DNA from: Prevotellaceae bacterium UBA3849
Lineage (GTDB): Bacteria > Bacteroidota > Bacteroidia > Bacteroidales > Bacteroidaceae
Direction of reading: 5' to 3'
Assembly (NCBI GenBank): GCA_002392645.1
Contig: DGHL01000112.1
Location: 1-8,539, forward strand
DNA length: 8,539 nt
In this document: positions 1 through 5,893 of the stretch, piece after piece
Layout: each line of letters starts with the position of its first letter
Numbering within the stretch: position 1 is the first letter of the stretch
Notes under the pieces: generated by a model
Seen by the model: only the letters and a program-made list of their open reading frames with translations
Database searches by the model: none
Told to the model about the DNA's origin: nothing
Position numbers and translations under genes: made by a program

Positions 1-228
1 CGACGACTTCCTGATGATATAGTTCCTACGGTCCTCTATCTCCGTAATCCAGGCATTCTCGTCGCTGTTGGCCTGCGATATCACCACCCTGTCGCCCACG
101 GCAACAGGATTGGTGCTACGTATGCCCTTCAGGCGAAAGTTTCCCTTCACCTTACAGTCAACCGTAGCACCATCGTCGGTCAGTACAGTGTACCAGAACC
201 CCGTATTCTTTATAACCAATCCAGTCAT
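1..228 (-). CDS. rsgA: Ribosome small subunit-dependent GTPase A, N-terminal part (runs off the left edge)
   Basis: RsgA (YjeQ) is a circularly permuted GTPase that acts late in 30S subunit assembly. Only the first 76 codons are present, ending exactly at the window edge, so the GTPase and zinc domains lie outside. What is visible is the N-terminal OB-fold: the protein opens MTGLVIKNTGFWYTV, followed by a conserved stretch around residues 29-49 with the cores KGNFRLKGIRSTNP and VAVGDRV, typical of Bacteroidales RsgA. The ATG (228-226) shares its A with the TGA stop of frr (230-228), a TGATG overlap that points to translational coupling. It has no promoter of its own here and should be transcribed from the frr promoter. 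Identification rests on the OB-fold motifs and the adjacency to frr; the rest of the gene cannot be checked. Confidence 0.9.
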   Translation of the reverse strand, partial: MTGLVIKNTGFWYTVLTDDGATVDCKVKGNFRLKGIRSTNPVAVGDRVVISQANSDENAWITEIEDRRNYIIRKSS

Positions 229-788
229 CAGACTGTCATTATCTCCTTGTTCTTCTCCTCGATAAGTGCATCGAGCTTAGCGATGTACTTGTCGTGAATC
301 TTCTGCAGGTCGTTCTCTGCATCCTTCTCCACGTCCTCAGACAGTCCGTCCTTGATAGCCTTCTTCAGCTTATCCTTGAGGTCACCGCGCACGTTGCGCA
401 CCTCTATCTTAGCCTTCTCGGCAATCTTGCCGCACTGCTTCACGAGTTCCTTACGGCGCTCCTCAGTAGGCTGCGGAATAGCCAGGCGTATAACCTCACC
501 GTTATTATCTGGCGTGATGCCCACCTCTGAGTCCATTATGGCCTTCTCAATAGCGCGTATAGCCTTCTTGTCCCATGGCTTTATGGCTATGGTACGCGCA
601 TCAGGCGTGCTGACGTTAGCCACCTGGTTAAGTGGCACCATCATACCGTAAGACTCTACCTTGATACCATCAAGGATAGCTGTATTGGCGCGACCTGCGC
701 GAACACGCGAAAGCTGCTCCTCAAGGAACATCGCCGCCATCTCCATACGCTCCTCGGCGTCCTGGAGTATTTCTTTTACTTCTACCAT
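228..788 (-). CDS. frr: Ribosome recycling factor
   Basis: Cytoplasmic factor that, with EF-G, splits the post-termination ribosome so that the subunits and mRNA can be reused. The 186-residue length is the normal full length. Domain I is a three-helix bundle formed by residues about 1-30 and 105-186; domain II is residues about 31-104. Diagnostic stretches are SRVRAGRANTAILDGIKVE (residues 27-45), IRLAIPQPTEERRKELVK (100-117) and VRNVRGD (130-136), which holds the arginines needed for ribosome binding. The start at 788 gives the standard N-terminus and follows an A/T-rich leader (sense strand ACATAAATAATAATG) with no nearby Shine-Dalgarno site, as is usual in Bacteroidetes. The gene should be read from the promoter at 920-950, with a leader of roughly 125 nt. 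It overlaps rsgA by one base. Nothing is odd in the protein. Confidence 0.98.
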   Translation of the reverse strand: MVEVKEILQDAEERMEMAAMFLEEQLSRVRAGRANTAILDGIKVESYGMMVPLNQVANVSTPDARTIAIKPWDKKAIRAIEKAIMDSEVGITPDNNGEVIRLAIPQPTEERRKELVKQCGKIAEKAKIEVRNVRGDLKDKLKKAIKDGLSEDVEKDAENDLQKIHDKYIAKLDALIEEKNKEIMTV

Positions 789-919
789 TATTATTTATGT
801 GTCGTTATTGTTCTCTGGTGGTCCTTGTCAGATCCCCACCTCCTTTATTCTTTATATACTTAATCCTACGTTATGGCAACTATCGCCTGAGGGGCTGCCC
901 ATAGTGCCTAATTCAGCGA

Positions 920-950
920 CAAAGTTACTTATTTATTTCCATTCTACAAA
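920..950 (-). promoter_or_regulatory. Bacteroidetes-type promoter for frr-rsgA
   Basis: On the minus strand, TTTG (950-947) is followed after 19 bases by TAACTTTG (927-920). This fits the Bacteroidetes -33/-7 consensus TTTG and TAnnTTTG. Transcription should begin a few bases further, near 914, giving frr a leader of about 125 nt. The leader contains a weak GGTGG/CCACC hairpin (817-821 with 836-840) and an isolated AGGAGG too far from the ATG to act as a ribosome site. The start site is inferred, not mapped. Confidence 0.7.
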
Positions 951-968
951 ATTTTTAGCCAACAAAAG

Positions 969-1000
969 TTTGTGCAGGCGGATATTTTCTTGTAACTTTG
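969..1000 (+). promoter_or_regulatory. Bacteroidetes-type promoter for the ABC importer genes
   Basis: TTTG (969-972), a 20-base spacer and TAACTTTG (993-1000). The -7 box ends only four bases before the ATG at 1005, so initiation should fall at or within a base or two of the start codon. The -33 box is 18 bases from that of the divergent frr promoter. The run TTGTAACTTTGCAGTA recurs at the promoter of the 3844 gene. I saw no clear operator or metal-regulator palindrome around it. Confidence 0.75.
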
Positions 1001-1004
1001 CAGT

Positions 1005-2138
1005 ATGAAACTGAAAGTCACCCTATATGTCACCATCATCGCCTTCGCCATCACATCGTGCGGAGTGACAGGCAAACATGCCAGCGATGACAGTCTGCCT
1101 ATTGAAATGAAGTACTCCGAACTGCTGACCATGGAGCAGTACGACGGCTACGTAACGGCACGCATCACCGACCCTTGGGACTCCACACGCACGCTGCACA
1201 GCTACGTATTGGTGCCCAGGGAGGAGAAACTGCCTGACAACCTGCCTGACGGTGACGTAATACGCACCCCTATATCCAACGCCGTAGTTTACACCTCTGT
1301 ACACTGCGGACTGATAGACGAACTGGGGGCCTACGACAAGATCAAGGGTATTTGCGACCTGCAATACATCAACCTGCCGAAGCTGCACAAGGATGTTGCG
1401 CGCGGCAAGATTGCCGACCTCGGCGAAACCATGACACCGAACATAGAGGGTCTGATAGACATCAGCCCCGATGCCGTAATGCTGTCTCCGTTTGAGAACA
1501 GCGGCAGCTATGGCAAGCTGGGCAAGCTCGGAATACCGCTCATTGAGTGTGCCGACTACATGGAGAGGACTCCGCTGGGCAGGGCTGAATGGATTCGCTT
1601 CTACGGCATGCTGCTCGGCAGACAGCATGAGGCAGACAGCATATTCGCCAGTGTTGAGCGAAGCTATGACGACACTCGCCGCGAGGCTCAGCAATACAAA
1701 TCGCGCCCTACAGTAGTGACGGAGATGAAGATAGGCAGCACATGGTACATTGCCGGCGGCAACAGTACCGTGGCAATCCTCATTGACGATGCCGGCGGCG
1801 ACTACATCTTCAAGGACTTACCCGACAAGGGTGCAGTGCCTTACAGTCCGGAGGTAGCTTTTGAGAAGGCCAAGGATGCCGACTTCTGGCTTATAAAATA
1901 CAACCAGGCCACAGACATGACGCTTGAAGACCTCAAAGGCTTCTGGAACATGAACGCATACATGTCTGCCTATCAGAAACAGACTGTATATTCGTGTAAC
2001 CTGTCGGGCACCATGTTCTTCGAAAAGACTCCGTTCCACCCCGATGTATTGCTGCGCGAATACGTGAACATACTGCATCCTACCGACAAAGCGAACCTCA
2101 TATATTACAAGAGAGTGGGAAGAAAGGATTCCTTGTAA
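1005..2138 (+). CDS. ABC importer substrate-binding lipoprotein (metal-chelate/cobalamin class)
   Basis: A periplasmic binding protein of the BtuF/FhuD/FepB type (Peripla_BP_2 fold), which captures an iron-siderophore, heme or corrinoid and hands it to a FecCD permease. The 377-residue protein begins with a short lipoprotein signal, a hydrophobic stretch (residues about 5-16) and a lipobox ITSC, with the lipidated Cys at 19. The N-terminal lobe opens with NAVVYTSVHCGLIDELGAYDK (residue 92 on), then GKIADLGETMTPNIEGLIDISPDAVML (134-160), the characteristic 'gene product names the site it looks for' core of the family. The second lobe has GSTWYIAGGNSTVAILIDDAG (244-264) and ends with HPDVLLREYVNILHP (345-359). 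The 1005 start is needed to keep the signal peptide; the next Met is residue 35. The permease follows 39 bases later in the same operon. The ligand cannot be told from the sequence, because no receptor gene or riboswitch is in view. Confidence 0.88.
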   Translation: MKLKVTLYVTIIAFAITSCGVTGKHASDDSLPIEMKYSELLTMEQYDGYVTARITDPWDSTRTLHSYVLVPREEKLPDNLPDGDVIRTPISNAVVYTSVHCGLIDELGAYDKIKGICDLQYINLPKLHKDVARGKIADLGETMTPNIEGLIDISPDAVMLSPFENSGSYGKLGKLGIPLIECADYMERTPLGRAEWIRFYGMLLGRQHEADSIFASVERSYDDTRREAQQYKSRPTVVTEMKIGSTWYIAGGNSTVAILIDDAGGDYIFKDLPDKGAVPYSPEVAFEKAKDADFWLIKYNQATDMTLEDLKGFWNMNAYMSAYQKQTVYSCNLSGTMFFEKTPFHPDVLLREYVNILHPTDKANLIYYKRVGRKDSL

Positions 2139-2177
2139 GCAATGCGTCGCAAACGGAAGAACAGAAGGATTTGAACA

Positions 2178-3188
2178 ATGTATAAAGGTACTATATTGAA
2201 CATATTGCTTGCCGTGCTGATGGTTGTGCTCGCCATGCTCAACCTGATATATGGCTCAGTAAGCATACCTGCCAGCCAGGTGCTCAGCATACTCGCAGGC
2301 GGAACCGCAGAGAAAGCCAGTTGGAACTACATCGTAATGGAAAGCCGACTGCCTCAGGCTGTCACCGCCATACTGTGCGGTGCATCGCTGTCAACAGCCG
2401 GACTGCTGCTGCAGACCACCTTCCGCAATCCACTGGCAGGTCCTTCCATTCTCGGTATCACCAACGGTGCCAGCCTCGGCGTAGGCATAGTGATGCTCGT
2501 GACGGGCGGTGTAATAAGCATTGGCGACAACGTGATTGTGGGCTACTTCGCCGTCATCACCGGAGCATTCCTCGGTGCCATGCTGGTCATCGTATTGCTA
2601 CTCGCCTTCGCCAGCATGGTAAGCAACAACCTAATGCTGCTGATAGTGGGCATCATGGTAAGCTACCTGGCATCGAGCCTGGTAGCCCTGCTGAACTTCT
2701 TTGCCACCGCCGACAACATACACAACTACGTGATGTGGGGCATGGGAAGCTTCAGCGACGTCAGTCCGGCACAACTGCCGTTCTTTGCCATGGCAAGCAT
2801 TGCCGGGCTTGCACTCTCTGCACTGCTCATTAAGCCACTTAACGCCATGCTGCTCGGCGACAACTATGCCTCAAACCTCGGCATCAACATCATGCGTACG
2901 CGCCAAATGCTGCTACTTGCCACCGGAGTGCTCACCGCCGTCGTGACAGCCTTCTGCGGTCCGGTAGCATTCATCGGACTTGCCGTTCCTCACATAGCAC
3001 GTCTCGTGACACGCACGTCGAACCATGCCACCCTACTCCCTGCCACCATGCTCTGCGGTGCATGCATAGCACTGACATGCAACCTCATCAGCATGCTTCC
3101 GCAGAACACCATCATACCGATCAACGCCGTCACGCCTATCTTCGGTGCACCGGTTATCATATACATAATATGCCGCAAGAAATGGTAA
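2178..3188 (+). CDS. FecCD/BtuC-family ABC transporter permease
   Basis: Inner-membrane permease that forms, as a homodimer, the channel of a type II ABC importer for iron-siderophore, heme or vitamin B12. At 336 residues it has the usual size for about ten transmembrane helices. The first spans residues about 5-25, and many later segments are plainly hydrophobic (for example 120-145, 150-174, 201-218, 246-273, 322-332). The family hallmark is residues 55-101, with SRLPQAVTAILCGASLS and TTFRNPLAGPSILG. The ATPase-contacting loop is near LLGDNYASNLGINIMRTRQ (225-243), and the late block GPVAFIGLAVPHIARLV (261-277) is also diagnostic. The ATG at 2178 is the first after an in-frame TGA. It belongs with the lipoprotein gene upstream. 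The ATPase that normally follows is missing; a 32-codon ORF starts inside the stop region (ATGGTAA, 3182-3188) but shows no ATPase motif. Confidence 0.93.
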   Translation: MYKGTILNILLAVLMVVLAMLNLIYGSVSIPASQVLSILAGGTAEKASWNYIVMESRLPQAVTAILCGASLSTAGLLLQTTFRNPLAGPSILGITNGASLGVGIVMLVTGGVISIGDNVIVGYFAVITGAFLGAMLVIVLLLAFASMVSNNLMLLIVGIMVSYLASSLVALLNFFATADNIHNYVMWGMGSFSDVSPAQLPFFAMASIAGLALSALLIKPLNAMLLGDNYASNLGINIMRTRQMLLLATGVLTAVVTAFCGPVAFIGLAVPHIARLVTRTSNHATLLPATMLCGACIALTCNLISMLPQNTIIPINAVTPIFGAPVIIYIICRKKW

Positions 3189-3326
3189 GGACAAGCGAAG
3201 GCAAGGGCTCTGAAATACAAAATACAGATTTACAGCACAAAACAGAAAAACGTCACTATGTGTGCGTACACATTCGTTGACTTTTGTCAATTATATTCCA
3301 AAAATACCGATAAAATCCAAAAATTG

Positions 3327-3358
3327 TTTGCGCACACAGCGGAAAAGTTGTAATTTTG
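3327..3358 (+). promoter_or_regulatory. Bacteroidetes-type promoter for a small RNA
   Basis: TTTG (3327-3330), a 20-base spacer and TAATTTTG (3351-3358), the same geometry as the other plus-strand promoters here. Transcription should start near 3362-3366, right where a 5' hairpin begins (GTCAAA 3363-3368 with TTTGAC 3381-3386). No protein gene of normal size follows before the terminator at 3702-3741. Between the permease stop and this promoter (3189-3326) I see only A/T-rich DNA with two small palindromes (3258-3273 and 3277-3290). Confidence 0.72.
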
Positions 3359-3545
3359 CATCGTCAAAACAAAGTTAACATTTGACAGATTAGTAATTCT
3401 GAAATTCAATCTCAATAGTTACTCGCTTTTGATAAGGTTCAAAAAGATTGCAGGATAAACATAAAGTAGCAACCAAACGTCTGACTGCGACAAAGCAACA
3501 AGACTGAACCGCAGAACGACACCCTCCTCTTCGAATATAAGCAAG

Positions 3546-3662
3546 AGGTTACATGAAATAGATATTGTTTAGGTTAGTAGATATATAATAGATTTAGGTT
3601 TTAGTTATTAGGTTAGAAAAAGGTTGTTTAACTCTTGGATAATGAAGATTGACCGTGAGGTT
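3546..3662 (+). repeat. Cluster of AGGTT motifs in the small RNA
   Basis: AGGTT occurs at 3546, 3571, 3596, 3610, 3621 and 3658, all in the sense of the RNA, with a seventh copy outside the cluster at 3435. The first three are spaced exactly 25 bases apart. Three copies (3571, 3596, 3610) are part of a longer TTAGGTT, two of them TTAGGTTAG (3569-3577 and 3608-3616). About 0.1 copy of a given 5-mer is expected by chance in 117 bases. They lie mostly in the unpaired A/U-rich linker, so they could be repeated contact sites for a protein or target RNAs. The role is inference. Confidence 0.6.
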
Positions 3663-3701
3663 ATTTTTCACTTAGAAAAGGCAATTAGTTAAACATACTT
3701 T

Positions 3702-3741
3702 AAATGCACTGCCGCTCGAGAAGAGTAGCAGTGCATTTTTT
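3702..3741 (+). terminator. Intrinsic terminator of the small RNA
   Basis: A perfect 11-bp stem, AAATGCACTGC (3702-3712) with GCAGTGCATTT (3728-3738), followed by T residues to 3741. The loop contains a further CTC/GAG pairing (3715-3717 with 3723-3725). It ends 12 bases before the -33 box of the next promoter, so the RNA is insulated from the gene at 3844. Confidence 0.88.
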
Positions 3742-3752
3742 CGTCACATATA

Positions 3753-3784
3753 TTTGTCAGTTTCAAAACTTTGTTGTAACTTTG
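3753..3784 (+). promoter_or_regulatory. Bacteroidetes-type promoter for the sulfatase-fold gene and priA
   Basis: TTTG (3753-3756), a 20-base spacer and TAACTTTG (3777-3784). Initiation near 3789-3791 would give a leader of about 55 nt before the ATG at 3844, ending in A-rich sequence (AATCAAACAATATG). No other promoter of this type lies in the 34 bases before priA, so priA probably depends at least partly on this one. Confidence 0.75.
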
Positions 3785-3843
3785 CAGTAATTTTGGTATG
3801 CACACCAAAATAAAAAGAGCACACAACACTATAATCAAACAAT

Positions 3844-5859
3844 ATGGGCTACAACAACAAAACCTCAATACATACAATAAAAGCATCATATATATCCTGT
3901 ATACTTGCCTTTATCGGCAACCTTGCACTGGCATACATTATATATATGCTGTGCCGCATAGTATTCTTTTTCGTCAATTGGAATTTCTACAAGGAAGGAT
4001 GGTCGGAACTTTCGCTCAGCGATATACTGTGCGGCGGACTGCTGTTCGACACCTCTGCCATACTCTATACGAATGCACCCTATGCCCTGATGATGCTGCT
4101 GCCGTTCCACTTCAAGGAACGTGCCGTATGGCAATCACTCGCCAGAGGACTGTTCATCGTCGTTAACAGCATAGCTGTAATAATGAACCTTGCCGACAGT
4201 GTGTATTTCACCTATACCGGCAGACGCTCCACCACAAGCGTATTCCGCGAATTTTCAAACGAGAATAACATCGGCAGCATAATTGGTACCGAACTGCTCA
4301 GCCACTGGTACCTCGTCATCATAGGACTGCTGCTTATCTTCATGCTATATAAATGTGCACTGAAGGCCGACGAACTACGTTTCTACAGCCACGGCAAGAC
4401 CGGCAAGACCGCCTACTACGTGCAGCAGGCTATAGCCCTGCTCATCTTCGCGCCATTGTGCGTGGCTGGCATGCGCGGCGGTTTCACCACTGCTGTCAGG
4501 CCTATCACCATAAGCAATGCCAATCAATACGTAAACCATCCTACAGAGGCTGCCATAGTGCTCAACACTCCGTTCTCTTTCATACGCACCATAGGAAAGG
4601 ATGTGTTTGAAGATCCTAAATACTTCTCTGATGCCGACCTCGACAGGATATATGCTCCTATCATCAATGCCAAAGCAGACACTACCGCCACACCAAGCGT
4701 GAGGAACAAGAAGAACGTGGTGGTGCTGATAGTGGAAAGCTTCGGCAGGGAATACATAGGCAAATACAATGAGAAGTTGGAAGACGGCAAATACAAGGGC
4801 TACGCACCATTCATCGACGAACTCTATGAACAGTCGCTGTCATTCGACTATACCTTCGCCAATGGGCGTAAGAGCATTGACGGCATGCCATCAATACTTT
4901 CAGGCATACCACACTTCATTGAACCATTCTTCCTTACACCGGCATCGCTCAACGACGTCAGCGGATTGGCAGGCGAACTAGGCAAATGCGGCTACAGCAG
5001 TGCATTCTTCCATGGTGCAGAGAACGGCAGCATGGGTTTCGAGGCATTCTCGCGCACCACCGGTTTCCAGAAGTATTACGGCAGGACGGAGTTCAATGCC
5101 GACAAGCGTTTCCGCGGTGACCTCGACTACGATGGCACATGGGCTATATGGGACGAGCCATTCCTACAGTTCTATGCCACGAAGATGTCAGAGATGAAGG
5201 AACCTTTCGTAACGGCAGTATTCACCGCATCAAGCCACCATCCGTATGTGATACCAGAGGAATACAAGGACAAGTTCCCTGAGGAGGGCAAGAACCCTAT
5301 ACACAAGTGCATCAGATATACAGACATGGCCCTACGCCGTTTCTTCGAAACAGCAAAGAAGCAGCCATGGTACAAGAACACCATCTTTGTGTTCACCTCT
5401 GACCATACCAACATAAACGACCACAAGGAATACGCCACAGACCTCGGAGTGTTCGGCGCGCCAATACTGTTCTTCGACCCTTCTGGCGAGATGCCACGCG
5501 GACGTTGGCACTCCGTAGCGCAGCAGATAGACATCATGCCTACCGTACTGCAGTACCTTGGCTACAACCAGCCTTACGTTACATTCGGCATTGACCTGCT
5601 CAATACGCCTGCAAGCAAGACGTGGGCGGTGAACTACAGCAATGGCACCTACCAATACGTGAAAGGCGACTACGTAATACAGTTTGACGGAAAAAACATA
5701 ACAGCTGCATATAACTTCAAGAAAGATTGGTTCATGCGCAACAACATTAAGGACGACAAGGTACTGAACCCTACCTTCATTCTTATGGAACAAGAACTGA
5801 AAGCCATAATACAAAGCTATATGCAACGCATGGAACAAAACAGGCTCATAATAAAATAA
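3844..5859 (+). CDS. Membrane-anchored LTA synthase-like / sulfatase-fold transferase
   Basis: A 671-residue inner-membrane enzyme of the alkaline phosphatase/sulfatase superfamily (Sulfatase domain), similar in layout to lipoteichoic acid synthase LtaS. Hydrophobic segments at about 17-44, 61-87, 101-117, 153-170 and 192-210 match the usual five-helix N-terminal part, followed by an extracytoplasmic catalytic domain (about 290-590). Expected active-site residues are present: Glu298 in LIVESFG, Ser344 in GRKSIDG (the nucleophile position, Thr300 in Staphylococcus aureus LtaS), His390 in FFHG, His465-His466 in SSHHPY, and Asp520-His521 in TSDHTN. Family members move phosphoglycerol or phosphoethanolamine groups from phospholipids onto a surface acceptor, or cleave sulfate or phosphate esters. 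Gram-negative bacteria make no classical LTA, so the acceptor here is unknown; a surface glycan or lipid is an inference. It has its own promoter, and priA follows after 34 bases. Nothing looks broken. Confidence 0.9.
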   Translation: MGYNNKTSIHTIKASYISCILAFIGNLALAYIIYMLCRIVFFFVNWNFYKEGWSELSLSDILCGGLLFDTSAILYTNAPYALMMLLPFHFKERAVWQSLARGLFIVVNSIAVIMNLADSVYFTYTGRRSTTSVFREFSNENNIGSIIGTELLSHWYLVIIGLLLIFMLYKCALKADELRFYSHGKTGKTAYYVQQAIALLIFAPLCVAGMRGGFTTAVRPITISNANQYVNHPTEAAIVLNTPFSFIRTIGKDVFEDPKYFSDADLDRIYAPIINAKADTTATPSVRNKKNVVVLIVESFGREYIGKYNEKLEDGKYKGYAPFIDELYEQSLSFDYTFANGRKSIDGMPSILSGIPHFIEPFFLTPASLNDVSGLAGELGKCGYSSAFFHGAENGSMGFEAFSRTTGFQKYYGRTEFNADKRFRGDLDYDGTWAIWDEPFLQFYATKMSEMKEPFVTAVFTASSHHPYVIPEEYKDKFPEEGKNPIHKCIRYTDMALRRFFETAKKQPWYKNTIFVFTSDHTNINDHKEYATDLGVFGAPILFFDPSGEMPRGRWHSVAQQIDIMPTVLQYLGYNQPYVTFGIDLLNTPASKTWAVNYSNGTYQYVKGDYVIQFDGKNITAAYNFKKDWFMRNNIKDDKVLNPTFILMEQELKAIIQSYMQRMEQNRLIIK

Positions 5860-5893
5860 ACCATAACGTCTTTTACCTTCGCCAACAAGAACT

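Larger units (their letters stand above)
3363..3741 (+). ncRNA. Candidate structured small RNA of about 380 nt, class unknown
   Basis: This is a self-contained transcription unit with a consensus promoter in front and a strong intrinsic terminator at the end; the only reading frames inside are tiny. The RNA can form a chain of hairpins: GTCAAA/TTTGAC (3363-3386) at the 5' end; CTGCG/CGCAG (3485-3489 with 3510-3514), extended by GTC/GAC (3479-3481, 3518-3520) across a 3x3 internal loop; CCTCTT/AAGAGG (3526-3531 with 3543-3548); a perfect 9-bp stem TGTTTAACT/AGTTAAACA (3625-3633 with 3687-3695); then the terminator. An A/U-rich linker (about 3549-3624) holds repeated AGGTT motifs. A 16-codon ORF (3642-3692) could make this a dual-function RNA or a tiny mRNA. 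Signature sequences of tmRNA, RNase P RNA and SRP RNA are absent. A 6S-type or Bacteroidales-specific conserved RNA is possible, but I cannot establish it. The 5' end is inferred. Confidence 0.6.

Noticed and set aside
789..1004. Cobalamin or other riboswitch ahead of the importer genes
   Set aside because: The only good promoter abuts the start codon, leaving no room for a leader RNA, and no B12-box-like motif was seen.
1023..1694. Long minus-strand ORF opposite the substrate-binding protein gene
   Set aside because: It is antisense to a well-supported gene, with no recognisable domain; it arises from the codon use of the real gene.
2142..2174. Tiny ORF MRRKRKNRRI between the lipoprotein and permease genes
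   Set aside because: Ten codons in an A-rich gap with no supporting signal; chance is the simplest explanation.
3258..3297. Hairpins ATGTGT/ACACAT and TTGAC/GTCAA followed by TTATATT as a terminator for the importer operon
   Set aside because: Stems of only 5-6 bp, A/T-rich and without a clean T tract; too weak to call, though an operator cannot be excluded.
3363..3741. tmRNA, RNase P RNA or SRP RNA in the 3189-3843 gap
   Set aside because: The tmRNA ends, the conserved RNase P core (GAGGAAAGTCC type) and the SRP tetraloop region are not present.
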